Part shown: in pieces, positions 23,376 through 32,344 of the stretch
Numbering within the stretch: the first letter of the stretch is position 1
Layout: the number at the start of each line of letters is the position of its first letter
Source: Frankiales bacterium
GTDB taxonomy: Bacteria > Actinomycetota > Actinomycetes > JAFAQI01
DNA length: 34,262 nt
NCBI GenBank assembly: GCA_025980325.1
Contig: JAICXQ010000020.1
Coordinates: 1 to 34,262 of the forward strand
Direction: 5' to 3'
Program-made: the position numbers and the translations under genes
Notes under the pieces: model-generated
The model's database searches: none
What the model was told of the DNA's origin: nothing
The model's input: the letters and a program-made list of their open reading frames with translations, nothing else

Positions 23376-26006
23376 TCAGCCGGTGTTCTGCAGTCCGGCT
23401 GCCACACCGTTGACGGTCAGCAGCAGCAGCGAGCGCAACCGGCGGGCTTCGTCGTCGGTCGGGTCGCCGGTGCGCAGTGCAGACAACGCGCGCAACTGCA
23501 GGTGCGAGAGCGCATCGACGTACGGGTTGCGCAGGTCGACGGCGGCGCCGAGGATACGCCGCCCGCCGAGCAGCCGATCCTGACCGAGTACGTCGAGGAC
23601 GAGCCGGCAGGACAGGTCGAGCTCGGCGAGGATGCGCTCGGCGATGTCCGGGCGGTCGCCGAGGGCGAGGTAGCGCTCGGCGACCGCGCGGTCGGTCTTC
23701 GCGAGGCTCATCTCGGCGTTGTCGACGAGCGCGGCGAACAGCGGCCACTGCGTGTACGCCGCACGTAACGCGTCGACGTCGCCGATCGCGTCGAGGCCAC
23801 TGCCGAGACCGAACCAGCCGGTCAGGTTGCACCGCGTCTGCGACCACGCGAACACCCACGGAATCGCGCGCAGGTCGTCGAGGCGCAACGCGTCGCCGCC
23901 GCCGCCCGGCCGGCGTGCCGGTCGCGATCCGAGCGCGAGATCCGACAACTCTTCCAGCGGACTGACCCGGGCGAAGAAGTCGGCGAATCCGTCGGTCTCG
24001 ACCAGTGACCGGTACGCCTCGCGCGAGGACTTCTCCATCGTCTCCGCCATCGGGGCGAACCGTTGCGCTGCCTGCGAATTCCGGGTCGCGACGTCGTCGG
24101 TGGCTTGCAGCAGTACGGCGGAGGTGACCTGTTCCAGATGCCGTACGGCGATCCGGGGGTTGCCATAGCGGGCGAAGACGACCTCGCCCTGCTCGGTCAC
24201 CTTGAACCGGTGCTGCACCGACCCCGGCGGCTGGGCGAGGATCGCGCGATTGACCGGCCCGCCGCCACGACCCAACGAACCGCCACGGCCGTGGAACAGC
24301 GTGAGCCGGACGCCGTTCGCCGCCGCCCACTGCGCGAGCGCTTGCTGCGCGTCGTACAGCAGCAAGGTCGCCGACAGCGGGCCGACGTCCTTCGCGGAGT
24401 CGGAGTAGCCGAGCATGACCTCGACTCGCCGGTTCGTCCCGTCCAATGCGAGCCACTCGTCGAGGACGTCGACGCTGCCGCGCAGATCCGCACCGGTCTC
24501 GAACAGCGGCACGACGTCGAGCGCCGGCAGTTGCTCGCCGCCGATCGCCGCACGGATCAGCGCCGGTACCGCGACGATGTCGGCGGCCGACGAGCAGAAG
24601 CTCACGACGTAACGCGGGCAGGCCTTGACGCCCCACCGCTGCTGGATGACCGCGACGACACGGATCGTGTCGAGGACTTCGGTGGCCTCGTTCGACAGCT
24701 CGCGCGGCAACGCCGGCCAGCCGTCGCGGGCGTAGCGATGCAGCACCGCCGCGTCGGGCCGGACGCCGCCGTTGAGCTCGGTCAGCACCCGTGCGTGCAC
24801 GCCGCTGTGCTGGCGGATCTCGAGCTCGGCGAGGTGGAACCCGAACGTCTCGACCTGCCAGACGAGGTGCTGCAACTCGCCGTCGGCGACGCGATCCGCA
24901 CCGGCCCAACGCAGCGAGTCCGCAACCATGCGCAGGTCGTCGAGAAGGCATCCGGGCTCGGCGTATGCCAGATCCGCGTTGCGCTCTCTGGTGGCCGCGA
25001 GTCGCTGCGCGACGAGCATGAGCTTCTGCCGGTGCGGCTGCCGATCCGCGGACCTGGCCAGTCGGTCGAACAGTTGCGGATGCGCCAGCCGATCGACGTC
25101 GAGCGCCGCCGCCAACTGCTCGCTCGGCGGCGCGGCAGCGGCGTCGAGACTGAGCGTGCGACCGATCCGCGTCGCTGCGGCCTGCAACGCGCGCAGCACG
25201 TGATCCGCTTGAATCTCAACGGTTTCCCGGGTGACGGCAGCGGTGACATGTGGGTTGCCGTCGCGGTCGCCGCCGACCCAACTTCCGATCCGCAGGAACG
25301 CCGGTACGACGGATCCGAGTGCGTTCGACGCGATCCGGTACAGCGACGGCGCGAGCCGGAACAACGTCTCGTCGAAGACCGCCATCGTCGTGCGGACTTC
25401 GTCGAGCGGGTCGAGTTGCCGTTGCCGCAACAACGCGGTCCGCCAGAGGATCGTGATCTCTTCGAGCAGCCGGCGGCGTACCTCGACTCGCTCGCTCGCG
25501 CCGAGGCGGGGATCGTCGAAGCGTTGCATCTGATCGGCGATCCGGCCGACCGCGTTGACGACCGCGCGCCGGCGCGCCTCGGTCGGATGCGCGGTGAAGA
25601 CCGGATGCACTTCCAACTCGGCCATCGCGTCGCGAACCGCGTCCGCCGACAACGCGTCGACGGTCGCCGCGAGTGAATCCCGCGGCGGTGGTGCGTTCTC
25701 GCCGTCGCGCTCGCGCAGCACCCGGACCCGATGCCGTTCCTCGGCGAGGTTGACGAGGTGGAAGAGCACCGTGAACGCGCGCGCGACCTGTTCGGCCCGT
25801 TCGATCGACAGCTCGTCGGCGATACGGCGCGGCGCGTCGATGTCGCCGTCTCGGCGGGCATCGCGCGCCGCGACGCGCAGCCGCTCGACGTCGTCGAACA
25901 ACTCGACCCCACCGGATTCGGCGACGACCTCGCCCAGCAATGCGCCGAGCAACCGCACTTCGTCGCGAAGCGGGGCGAACCCGTCGTCAGCGCCCGATGA
26001 CGGCAT
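23376..26006 (-). CDS. ppc: Phosphoenolpyruvate carboxylase
   Basis: 876 residues from ATG at 26006 (an in-frame GTG at 26015 adds three). It carboxylates PEP with bicarbonate to give oxaloacetate, refilling the citric acid cycle. The catalytic His140 lies in VFTAHPTEARRRAVV. The second signature, GYSDSAKDVGPLSA, and the Arg/Gly-rich mobile loop LFHGRGGSLGRGGGPVNRAI are intact, as is the VTEQGEVVFARYGN segment. The C-terminus ends in the family-typical NGVAAGLQNTG. Length is near the bacterial norm (about 880-920). Five bases separate it from the convergent anti-sigma-like gene. No serine phosphorylation motif as in plant enzymes is expected or seen. Confidence 0.96.
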   Translation of the reverse strand: MPSSGADDGFAPLRDEVRLLGALLGEVVAESGGVELFDDVERLRVAARDARRDGDIDAPRRIADELSIERAEQVARAFTVLFHLVNLAEERHRVRVLRERDGENAPPPRDSLAATVDALSADAVRDAMAELEVHPVFTAHPTEARRRAVVNAVGRIADQMQRFDDPRLGASERVEVRRRLLEEITILWRTALLRQRQLDPLDEVRTTMAVFDETLFRLAPSLYRIASNALGSVVPAFLRIGSWVGGDRDGNPHVTAAVTRETVEIQADHVLRALQAAATRIGRTLSLDAAAAPPSEQLAAALDVDRLAHPQLFDRLARSADRQPHRQKLMLVAQRLAATRERNADLAYAEPGCLLDDLRMVADSLRWAGADRVADGELQHLVWQVETFGFHLAELEIRQHSGVHARVLTELNGGVRPDAAVLHRYARDGWPALPRELSNEATEVLDTIRVVAVIQQRWGVKACPRYVVSFCSSAADIVAVPALIRAAIGGEQLPALDVVPLFETGADLRGSVDVLDEWLALDGTNRRVEVMLGYSDSAKDVGPLSATLLLYDAQQALAQWAAANGVRLTLFHGRGGSLGRGGGPVNRAILAQPPGSVQHRFKVTEQGEVVFARYGNPRIAVRHLEQVTSAVLLQATDDVATRNSQAAQRFAPMAETMEKSSREAYRSLVETDGFADFFARVSPLEELSDLALGSRPARRPGGGGDALRLDDLRAIPWVFAWSQTRCNLTGWFGLGSGLDAIGDVDALRAAYTQWPLFAALVDNAEMSLAKTDRAVAERYLALGDRPDIAERILAELDLSCRLVLDVLGQDRLLGGRRILGAAVDLRNPYVDALSHLQLRALSALRTGDPTDDEARRLRSLLLLTVNGVAAGLQNTG

Positions 26007-26083
26007 AGCGGTCACGGTAGCTAGCCCATCGGGGCCGTATGCGCGCGGGCGAAAGTGCGGCAGAGTTCTGGCCTGACGGCGTT

Positions 26084-26110
26084 ACTTCGCACGCCGCGAA
26101 GTGATGCGAA
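26084..26110. promoter_or_regulatory. Palindrome plus extra half-site before the small ABM-like gene
   Basis: ACTTCGC (26084-26090) and GCGAAGT (26096-26102) are perfect inverted arms around ACGCC. A third GCGAAG copy follows at 26105-26110. The group lies in the divergent gap between ppc and the gene at 26130, 20 bases before that start. It could be an operator for either gene; the binding protein is unknown. Confidence 0.4.
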
Positions 26111-26129
26111 GCAGACGGAGGGAGCGGTC

Positions 26130-26420
26130 ATGACGGTTGCGATCCAGATGGACTTCGACGGCGCGACTCTCGACCAGTACGACGAGGTCTGCGCCAAGAT
26201 GGGGCTCGCTCCGAAAGGCCCGGGGCCGGCGGGCTTGATCGCGCACTACGCGACCGCGACGGACTCAGGGATGCGCGTCGTGGACGTGTGGCAGTCGAAG
26301 GATCAGTTCGAGAAGTTCGCCGAAGAGCAGATCGGCCCGTTCTCGGCCGCGGCCGGCATCACCGCGCCGCCGCGGATGCAGTTCTTCGACGTGCACAACT
26401 ACCTGCTGCCGAACTTCTGA
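26130..26420 (+). CDS. Small ABM/dimeric alpha-beta-barrel-like protein
   Basis: 96 residues from ATG at 26130, with a strong GGAGGGAG at 26117-26124. It opens [20 protein letters not shown] and contains [20 protein letters not shown], then [15 protein letters not shown]. This is the strand-helix order of a ferredoxin-like ABM or Dabb monomer that pairs into a barrel. Similar short proteins are common in actinobacteria and have no assigned reaction. There is no catalytic motif to name. It stands alone: divergent from ppc, convergent with the ABC ATPase, 16 bases apart. Confidence 0.78.
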   Translation: MTVAIQMDFDGATLDQYDEVCAKMGLAPKGPGPAGLIAHYATATDSGMRVVDVWQSKDQFEKFAEEQIGPFSAAAGITAPPRMQFFDVHNYLLPNF

Positions 26421-26436
26421 CCGAGGCCCGAGCCCG

Positions 26437-27126
26437 TCAGGCGGCGGCGACCCGACCGTCGCGCATCCGCACGCGGCGGCCGGCGCGCTCGGCCACGCTG
26501 TCCGCGTGGGTGACGACGACGACCGCGACGCCGCCGCTCGCCAACTCGGCGAGCAGGTCGATGATCTCCCCGCTCGTGGTCGAGTCGAGGTTGCCGGTCG
26601 GTTCGTCGGCGAGGATCGCACGCGGCGCGTTGGCCAACGCGCGCGCGATCGCGACCCGCTGCTGCTCGCCGCCGGACAGGTTCGTCGGCAGGTGATCCAT
26701 CCGGTCGCCGAGACCGACCCGGCGCAGCAGCTCCTCGGCCCGCGCCACCCGATCCGCGCGCGACAACTGCCCGGTCTCCAGCGCGGCCAGCACGTTCTCC
26801 GACGCGGTCAGCGTCGGGATCAGGTTGAAATGCTGGAACACGAAGCCCACATCGCGCGCGCGGAACCTCGTCAGATCCTTGTCGCCCAATGCCGACAGCT
26901 CCGAGCCGCCGAAGGACAGCCGGCCCGACGTCGGGCGCTCGAGCCCGCCGAGCAGTTGCAGCAACGTCGTCTTGCCCGATCCGCTCGGCCCTTCGATCGC
27001 GACGAACTCCCCCGCCCGGATGACGAGGTCGATGCCGTCGACCGCACGTACCTCGGTCGGGCCGCGCCGGAACGACCGCCGTACGTCGGTCAGCTCGTAC
27101 AGGACGTCGTCGGTCATCGGGGTCAT
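26437..27126 (-). CDS. ABC transporter ATPase, MacB/LolD type
   Basis: 229 residues from ATG at 27126, which overlaps the stop of the permease gene by four bases (ATGA). Walker A is GPSGSGKTT (46-54), the Q-loop Gln98 lies in FVFQHFN, the signature is LSGGEQQR (150-157), Walker B is ILADEP (171-176) and the switch His207 is in VVTHAD. The short length and the [12 protein letters not shown] helix are those of MacB/LolD/FtsE-like ATPases that drive FtsX-fold permeases in mechanotransmission, not classical import. It should work as a dimer with the permease encoded just upstream. Substrate is unknown. Confidence 0.92.
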   Translation of the reverse strand: MTPMTDDVLYELTDVRRSFRRGPTEVRAVDGIDLVIRAGEFVAIEGPSGSGKTTLLQLLGGLERPTSGRLSFGGSELSALGDKDLTRFRARDVGFVFQHFNLIPTLTASENVLAALETGQLSRADRVARAEELLRRVGLGDRMDHLPTNLSGGEQQRVAIARALANAPRAILADEPTGNLDSTTSGEIIDLLAELASGGVAVVVVTHADSVAERAGRRVRMRDGRVAAA

Positions 27127-29000
27127 CCGAGGTCCCGCAACGCAACCGCCGGCGCCAGCCGCGCGGCGCGCAACCCACCGGCCGCGCCGGCGAGCAGGCC
27201 GCCGAGCAGCGCGAGACCGACACCGATCAGCAACGTCGTCGTATGCAACGGCACCGTCAGCGGCACGTGCAACGTCGTCCCGGCGCCGCCGTTCTGGATG
27301 TCGAGCAACCGCGACAGCGACGACGATCCCTGGCCCGCCACGACCGGCTTCGTCGCGGTCAGCGACGGCGTGTAGTGCGTGACGAGGACGGCCACCAGCG
27401 CGCCGAGTCCGACACCCAGCGCGGCACCCATGAGACCGATGCCGGTCGTCTCGGACAGCAGCTGCCGGACCACCCGGCCGCGACTCCACCCGATCGCCCG
27501 CAGCGTCCCGATCTCACGCACCCGCTTCGCCACCGACGACAACGTCAGCAGCACCGCGATGACGAACGCGGCCAGCAGCACGAGCACGACCAGCACGCCG
27601 CCGAAGCGATCGGTCAGCGTCTTGGCATCGGACAGGCTGCCCTTCACCTGGTCGGCGAGCGCCTTCGTCGTGACGACCTGAGCACCCGGCAGCGCTGTAC
27701 GCACCGCGGCCGCGACCGCGTCGACATCCTTCGCGTTGTCGACCCGGACCAGCACCATGTTCACCCGCGCGCTCTGTGTCGCGAGCTGCTGCAGCGTCGC
27801 GAGCGGGAAGTACAGGTCGGCGGTGTTGCCGGACAACGTGGGGTTGACCAGCCCGACCACGTGATACGTCGTCCCGTTGATCGGCAACGTCGAACCGACC
27901 TTGATCTGATGCGAGTTCGCGTACGCGATGTTCGCGAGCACGTCGGTCGTCGCGGTCGCGGACAGGAACCGCCCCGCCGTCAGCTGCGCGATCGTAACCG
28001 GGCCCTGGTCCGGATGCGCCGGGTCGATGCCGGCCGCGGTGTACGTCGTCGACGTGATGTCGGTCTGCGGCGGGTTGAGCACCTGCTGAATGCTCTGCAG
28101 CGGCACCGTGAACTGGGCCCGGAACTCGCGGAACCGCGCCGGCAGGCAGGACGTGAAGTCGCCGCCGCGGAAGCCTCCGCCGCCACCGAACCCGCCGCCA
28201 CCGTCGCCGCCGCCCGGGCTGGGGCTCGCGGACGCGCCGCCCCGACCGCCGCCACCCGTACCGCTGCCACCCGTACCGCCGCCACCGCTGCCGGCGCCGC
28301 TCGCCGCGATGCACGCACGCACCTGCGCGCGTTCGGCGTCCGTCAGCGGCGCCGGCCGGCTGATTTGGGTGAGGGTCTGACCGCCGGTCTTCAACGTCGC
28401 GACGATCTTCGGGACAGTGCCGGACTGATGCGTCGCCAGCAACGACAGCGCACCGACGGCGGAGGACACGTGCGGCAGCGTCGCGACCTGCGCGACCGCC
28501 TGCTGCGGGAAGGTCAACAAAGTGGCCGGCAGGAAGAAGTCGCGGGTGAACTTCTGCCCCGGCTTGCCCAGCTTCGCGAGGTCGGTGACGAGTGCCGAGT
28601 TGTCCTGGAGCAACGCCTGCACGTCTTGCTGGTTGAGGGCGCCGGCTTGACCGCCACCGCCACCGAAGAAGCCACCGCCACCACGGCCACCGAACCCACC
28701 GCCACCGCCGCCGAAGCCGCCGCCGCGACGGCCGTTGGCGTCCGCGGACGCCGAGGGTGACGGCGACGGCGAGACGCCGGGAGTCGACGCGGTCGCGCCG
28801 GCTACCCGGGTGACGAGGACGTCCGCGCCGACGCTCGACAGCGGCGAGAGCACCTTGTCCTGCGCGGTCGCGAGGCCTTGCGACACACCGATGAGCCCGA
28901 TGAGCAGGCCGACGCCGGCGGCAAGGCCGAGTGCGGTCAGGACCGCGCGGCCGCGCCGCCGGCGCAACTCGTTGGCGGTGTAGCGGAGCGCGAATCCCAC
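27123..29000 (-). CDS. FtsX/MacB-type ABC permease with glycine-rich outside loops
   Basis: 625 residues, GTG start with AAGGGGGAA upstream. An N-terminal membrane helix (about 19-42, AVLTALGLAAGVGLLIGLIG) is followed by a large outside MacB-PCD-like domain. The C-terminal FtsX domain has three helices (about 468-620), with SSVAKRVREIGTLRAIGWSR as the coupling helix that meets the ATPase. Two low-complexity stretches break up the outside domain: residues 90-120 and 234-281, mostly Gly with Phe, Ser and Arg. The only two cysteines, Cys230 and Cys285, flank the second stretch and could close it as a disulfide-bound loop. It lies 39 bases after the MFS gene and overlaps its ATPase gene. Confidence 0.9.
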   Translation of the reverse strand: MGFALRYTANELRRRRGRAVLTALGLAAGVGLLIGLIGVSQGLATAQDKVLSPLSSVGADVLVTRVAGATASTPGVSPSPSPSASADANGRRGGGFGGGGGGFGGRGGGGFFGGGGGQAGALNQQDVQALLQDNSALVTDLAKLGKPGQKFTRDFFLPATLLTFPQQAVAQVATLPHVSSAVGALSLLATHQSGTVPKIVATLKTGGQTLTQISRPAPLTDAERAQVRACIAASGAGSGGGGTGGSGTGGGGRGGASASPSPGGGDGGGGFGGGGGFRGGDFTSCLPARFREFRAQFTVPLQSIQQVLNPPQTDITSTTYTAAGIDPAHPDQGPVTIAQLTAGRFLSATATTDVLANIAYANSHQIKVGSTLPINGTTYHVVGLVNPTLSGNTADLYFPLATLQQLATQSARVNMVLVRVDNAKDVDAVAAAVRTALPGAQVVTTKALADQVKGSLSDAKTLTDRFGGVLVVLVLLAAFVIAVLLTLSSVAKRVREIGTLRAIGWSRGRVVRQLLSETTGIGLMGAALGVGLGALVAVLVTHYTPSLTATKPVVAGQGSSSLSRLLDIQNGGAGTTLHVPLTVPLHTTTLLIGVGLALLGGLLAGAAGGLRAARLAPAVALRDLG

Positions 29001-29039
29001 CCGTTCCCCCTTACGTCGCGCGGACGCTACGGCGCAACG

Positions 29040-30518
29040 TCACGGCACTGGCGCAGCAGCCACGGTGGCATCGGCACCTGAAGGTTCGCTGATCGCTTCC
29101 TGCGGCTTTACCCGGATGAACACCAGCGCGGCAACGATGCCGACGGCGGAGAACACCGCGCCGGCGCGAAACGCCATGTCCGCACCGTGGGTGAAACCCG
29201 CGTGCCCGAACGGACTCGTGTGATGGCTGACCGCGAAGTTGCGGCTCGCGGTGCCGAAGATGGTGACCAACGCCGACAAGCCGATGGTGCCGCCGACCTG
29301 CTGCACGACGTTCAACATCGCCGAGGCGATACCGGCGTCCTCCCGCCGTACCCCCGCAACAGCGGCGAGCGTGATCGGGACGAACACGAACCCCATGCCG
29401 ACCGCGACCAGCAACAGGCACGGCAACACATGGGTGAGGTACGACGACTGCGGTGTCAGCGTCGACATCCAGAGCAACCCGGCGCCGGCGAACGCACTGC
29501 CGTTCGCGATGAGCAACCGCGCCGGCACCCGGGCCACCAACCGCGAGACGATCTGCGCGACCGTGACGATGGTCGCGCTCACCGGCAGGAACGCGAACCC
29601 CGCCGACAGCGCGGAGAAACCGAGCACGTTCTGGATGTACTGCGTCAAGAAGTAGAACATCGCGAACACGCCCGCGCCGGTCACCAGCATCACGACGTAG
29701 GTGCCGACCCGGTTGCGATCGGCGAACAGCCGCAACGGCATCAGCGGCTGCGACGATCGGGTCTCGATGACGACGAACGACGCGAGCAGTACGACGGCGA
29801 CCAGCAGCGAGCCGAGCGTGGTCGAGTTGCTCCATCCATGAGCGGGGTCCGCCGCGTTGATGAACGCGTAGACAAGAGCAGCCATCCCGCCGGTCGACGT
29901 CACCGCATCCGCGAGCGCGAGCCGGCCGCCGGTGCGCGGCGACTCGGCCAGCACCAGCGGCGTGACCAGCGCGAGCGCGATGCCGATCGGCGCGTTCACG
30001 AACAACACCCATCGCCACGACAACGTCTGCACGAGGATGCCGCCCATGATGAGACCGATCGCGGCGCCGGCGCCGGACACCGCGGCGTAGACGCCGAACG
30101 CACGATTGCGTTCGGGTCCCTCGTCGAACGTCGTCGTCACCAGCGCGAGCGCGGTCGGCGACGCGATCGCGCCGCCGACACCTTGCAGCGCACGCATGGC
30201 GAGCAGCCAGCCCTTGTCCCAGGCGAAACCGCCGGCGAGGCTCGCGAGCGCGAAGATCAGGACGCCGACGACGAACATCCGCCGCCGGCCGAACACGTCG
30301 CCGGCCCGCCCGCCGAGCAGCAGCAGGCCGCCGAAGACCAACGTGTACGCGTTGAGCACCCACGACAGGCCGGTCGGGGTGAAGCCGAGCGCGGTGCGCA
30401 TGTGCGGCAACGCGATGTTCACGATCGTGACGTCGAGCACGACCATCAACTGCGCGGTCGCGATCACGGCGAGCGCGAGATTCGGATGGACGTGATCGTG
30501 CCGGGTCGAGCTGCTCAC
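29040..30518 (-). CDS. DHA2-type MFS drug exporter (14-helix)
   Basis: 492 residues from GTG at 30518. It has 14 likely membrane helices and the DHA2 hallmarks: LMVVLDVTIVNIALPHM in helix 1 with its Asp (motif D1), GGRAGDVFGRRRMF (motif A), RALQGVGGAIASPTALAL (motif B), and SGAGAAIGLIMGGIL and RWVLFVNAPIGIAL (motif C region). It should export lipophilic drugs or metabolites using the proton gradient. No ribosome site is seen before the GTG; TAGCGT ends seven bases upstream, so a leaderless mRNA is possible. The ABC permease and ATPase follow in the same direction. It is divergent from the serpin gene across 162 bases that hold paired AAAGT boxes. Confidence 0.9.
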   Translation of the reverse strand: MSSSTRHDHVHPNLALAVIATAQLMVVLDVTIVNIALPHMRTALGFTPTGLSWVLNAYTLVFGGLLLLGGRAGDVFGRRRMFVVGVLIFALASLAGGFAWDKGWLLAMRALQGVGGAIASPTALALVTTTFDEGPERNRAFGVYAAVSGAGAAIGLIMGGILVQTLSWRWVLFVNAPIGIALALVTPLVLAESPRTGGRLALADAVTSTGGMAALVYAFINAADPAHGWSNSTTLGSLLVAVVLLASFVVIETRSSQPLMPLRLFADRNRVGTYVVMLVTGAGVFAMFYFLTQYIQNVLGFSALSAGFAFLPVSATIVTVAQIVSRLVARVPARLLIANGSAFAGAGLLWMSTLTPQSSYLTHVLPCLLLVAVGMGFVFVPITLAAVAGVRREDAGIASAMLNVVQQVGGTIGLSALVTIFGTASRNFAVSHHTSPFGHAGFTHGADMAFRAGAVFSAVGIVAALVFIRVKPQEAISEPSGADATVAAAPVP

Positions 30519-30542
30519 GGCGCAGACGCTACGCGACCACCC

Positions 30543-30630
30543 TCCGACTTTGCTCGACCTTTGCCACTCGACGGCGCGAGGACACGCTCGGCGAGCACCC
30601 GCGAACCAGCGAAAGTCGAGCAAAGTGCGG
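30543..30630. promoter_or_regulatory. Inverted pair of AAAGT-box sites between exporter and serpin genes
   Basis: GTCGAGCAAAGT at 30615-30626 and its exact complement ACTTTGCTCGAC at 30547-30558 face each other, 68 bases apart. On each side, an extra AAAG-like half lies ten bases further out (AAAGTCGAGCAAAGT on the right; AAAGGTCGAGCAAAGT on the left, lower strand). Each site is therefore also a direct repeat at one helical turn, a pattern used by OmpR-type and some other regulators. The pair lies in the divergent promoter region and may co-regulate both units. Confidence 0.5.
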
Positions 30631-30680
30631 CGGCGGCGCTGCGCGGGAACCGTTCGGTCACCCGAGACGTCTCTAGGTGC

Positions 30681-31928
30681 ATGCATGGACGAATCCGCGC
30701 GTTCCCGGCAACCCTGGCCGCTGCCGCCCTGCTCGCCACCGCGTGCGGCGCCGCGACGACAAGCCGACCCGTGGCCTCGCGGGTCGACCTGCGCGCCGTG
30801 CCGGTCAGCGCACAGCAGCGGCAGGCGCTCGCGGCCGACGACGAGGCGTTCGCGGGCGCGCTGTGGGCCGCGCTCGATGCGCGCGACGGCAACCTCGTCT
30901 TCAGCCCGGCGAGCATCGCGACCGCCCTCCAGATGGCGTACGTCGGCGCTCGCGGCGAGACGGCCAGGGAGATGGCGCGCGTATTGCACCTCGGTGCCGA
31001 GACGACACCGCTCGACGTCGCCGCGGCCGCGTCGAAGTTGTTCACCCAACTCGCGCCGCTCGCGCACGACAAGCATTCGTTGCTCACCCTCGCCGACGAA
31101 GTCTGGCTGCAGCGCGACCTCCAGGTGGTCGCCGATTTCCGCGCCGCGATGTCCACCGGATTCGGCGCGGCCTTCCACCTCGCCGACTTCGTCCGGCACG
31201 GCGAAGCCGCGCGAAAGGCGATCAACGCCGCGATCGCGGCACAGACGCACGACCGGATCCACGACCTGCTCCCGCCCGGAATGGACCTCGGCGACGAGCG
31301 CCTCATCCTGACCAACGCGATCTACCTGAAGGCCGCGTGGCTGACGCCGTTCGCGAAGGGGCTCACCGCGCCGGCCGCGTTCACCCGCGCGGACGGCAGC
31401 GTCGTGCATCCGGAGACGATGAGCACGACCGACGACTTCGACTACGCGGCGACCGGCGACTACCAAGAGGTGCGGCTGCCCTACCTCGGCGGCCGGCTGG
31501 CGATGACGTTGCTGTTGCCGGCCGCGGGCCGGCCGCTCACCTGGCCGGCCACCACACCGCAGTTCCGGATGCACACGGTCGACCTCACGCTGCCGAAGTT
31601 CCGATTCTCCTGGGACGACGACCTCGCCGGGCTGCTCGGCCAGCTCGGCATGCCCACCGCGTTCACCGACCGTGCCGACTTCGGCGGCATGTCGAGCGAA
31701 CCGCTGCAGATCGGTTCGGTCCGGCACGAGGCGTTCATCGCGGTCGACGAGAACGGCACCGAAGCCGCCGCCGCGACCGACGTCACGATGATGGCGACCG
31801 GCGGTCACGCACCGGTGGACCTCGTGCAGCTTCATCTCGACCGGCCGTTCCTGTTCCGGATCGACGACACGGTGACCGGGCTGCCGCTCTTCCTCGGAAA
31901 GGTTGCAGACCCTACGTTGGGTGCGTGA
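30681..31928 (+). CDS. Serpin-family protease inhibitor, probable lipoprotein
   Basis: 415 residues. The N-terminus (RIRAFPATLAAAALLATAC) looks like a lipoprotein signal with Cys22 as the lipid anchor, although position -3 is Ala and not Leu. The serpin fold follows: NLVFSPASIATALQMAYVGA near the start, LTNAIYLKAAWLTPF in the middle, LPKFRFSWDDDL, and the C-terminal RPFLFRIDD and GLPLFLGKVADP. The hinge ENGTEAAAAT (357-366) is the canonical inhibitory type, so loop insertion and protease trapping should work. Counting from the hinge places P1 near Thr373 (MMATG, 370-374); the loop before RPF is about five residues longer than in alpha-1-antitrypsin, so P1 is uncertain. Its stop overlaps the next gene start by GTGA. 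Confidence 0.92.
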   Translation: MHGRIRAFPATLAAAALLATACGAATTSRPVASRVDLRAVPVSAQQRQALAADDEAFAGALWAALDARDGNLVFSPASIATALQMAYVGARGETAREMARVLHLGAETTPLDVAAAASKLFTQLAPLAHDKHSLLTLADEVWLQRDLQVVADFRAAMSTGFGAAFHLADFVRHGEAARKAINAAIAAQTHDRIHDLLPPGMDLGDERLILTNAIYLKAAWLTPFAKGLTAPAAFTRADGSVVHPETMSTTDDFDYAATGDYQEVRLPYLGGRLAMTLLLPAAGRPLTWPATTPQFRMHTVDLTLPKFRFSWDDDLAGLLGQLGMPTAFTDRADFGGMSSEPLQIGSVRHEAFIAVDENGTEAAAATDVTMMATGGHAPVDLVQLHLDRPFLFRIDDTVTGLPLFLGKVADPTLGA

Positions 31929-32344
31929 CCCCAGCTGGTGACACGGCCGGATACAGCGGAACGCCACTTCCGCGCAAGCTCGGGGTGAAGCCCGAAAGCC
32001 GCGTACTCATCGTCGCCGCGCCACCGGACTTCGGTCTCGATCCACTGCCGGCCGGTGCGACCCTGCACACCCGCGCCGGCGCGTCGGCGTACGACGTCGT
32101 CCTCGCGTTCTGTCCCGACGTACGGCGGCTGCGCGAGCGGTTCGCGAAGTCGGCCGGGCGGCTGACGACGGCGGGCGCACTGTGGATCGCGTGGCCGAAA
32201 CGTGCCAGCGGAGTCGCGACCGATCTCGACGAGAACGTCGTCCGCGACCACGGCCTCGCCGAAGGTCTCGTCGACGTCAAGGTCGCGGCGATCGACGAGA
32301 CGTGGTCCGGGCTGAAGTTCGTCCGCCGGGTGCGCGACCGGTGA
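31925..32344 (+). CDS. DUF3052-family protein
   Basis: 139 residues from GTG at 31925, which overlaps the serpin stop by four bases. The pattern GYSGTPLPRKLGVKPESRVL, IVAAPPDF, YDVVLAFCPDVRRLRERF, TTAGALWIAWPKRASG and LVDVKVAAIDETWSGLKFVR matches the short actinobacterial DUF3052 proteins. No catalytic residues are known for the family and there is no membrane helix or signal peptide. It overlaps the FAD oxidoreductase start in the same way. A helper or regulatory role in this chain is possible but cannot be shown from sequence. Confidence 0.85.
   Translation: MTPAGDTAGYSGTPLPRKLGVKPESRVLIVAAPPDFGLDPLPAGATLHTRAGASAYDVVLAFCPDVRRLRERFAKSAGRLTTAGALWIAWPKRASGVATDLDENVVRDHGLAEGLVDVKVAAIDETWSGLKFVRRVRDR

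Noticed and set aside
22603-24951. A long minus-strand open frame of about 780 codons
   Set aside because: Arg-rich translation with no motif; it is a shadow of the PEP carboxylase gene and the antisense of the anti-sigma-like gene.
28158-28310. A plus-strand proline-rich protein
   Set aside because: The open Pro/Pro/Pro frame is simply the complement of the glycine codons in the permease loop.
29187-30680. A plus-strand extension of the serpin far upstream
   Set aside because: It would lie antisense to the whole DHA2 exporter and has no family match. The signal sequence at 30681 marks the true start.
30519-31967. A minus-strand extension of the DHA2 exporter over the serpin gene
   Set aside because: The exporter family begins near 30518. 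The upstream translation is charged low complexity opposite the serpin.
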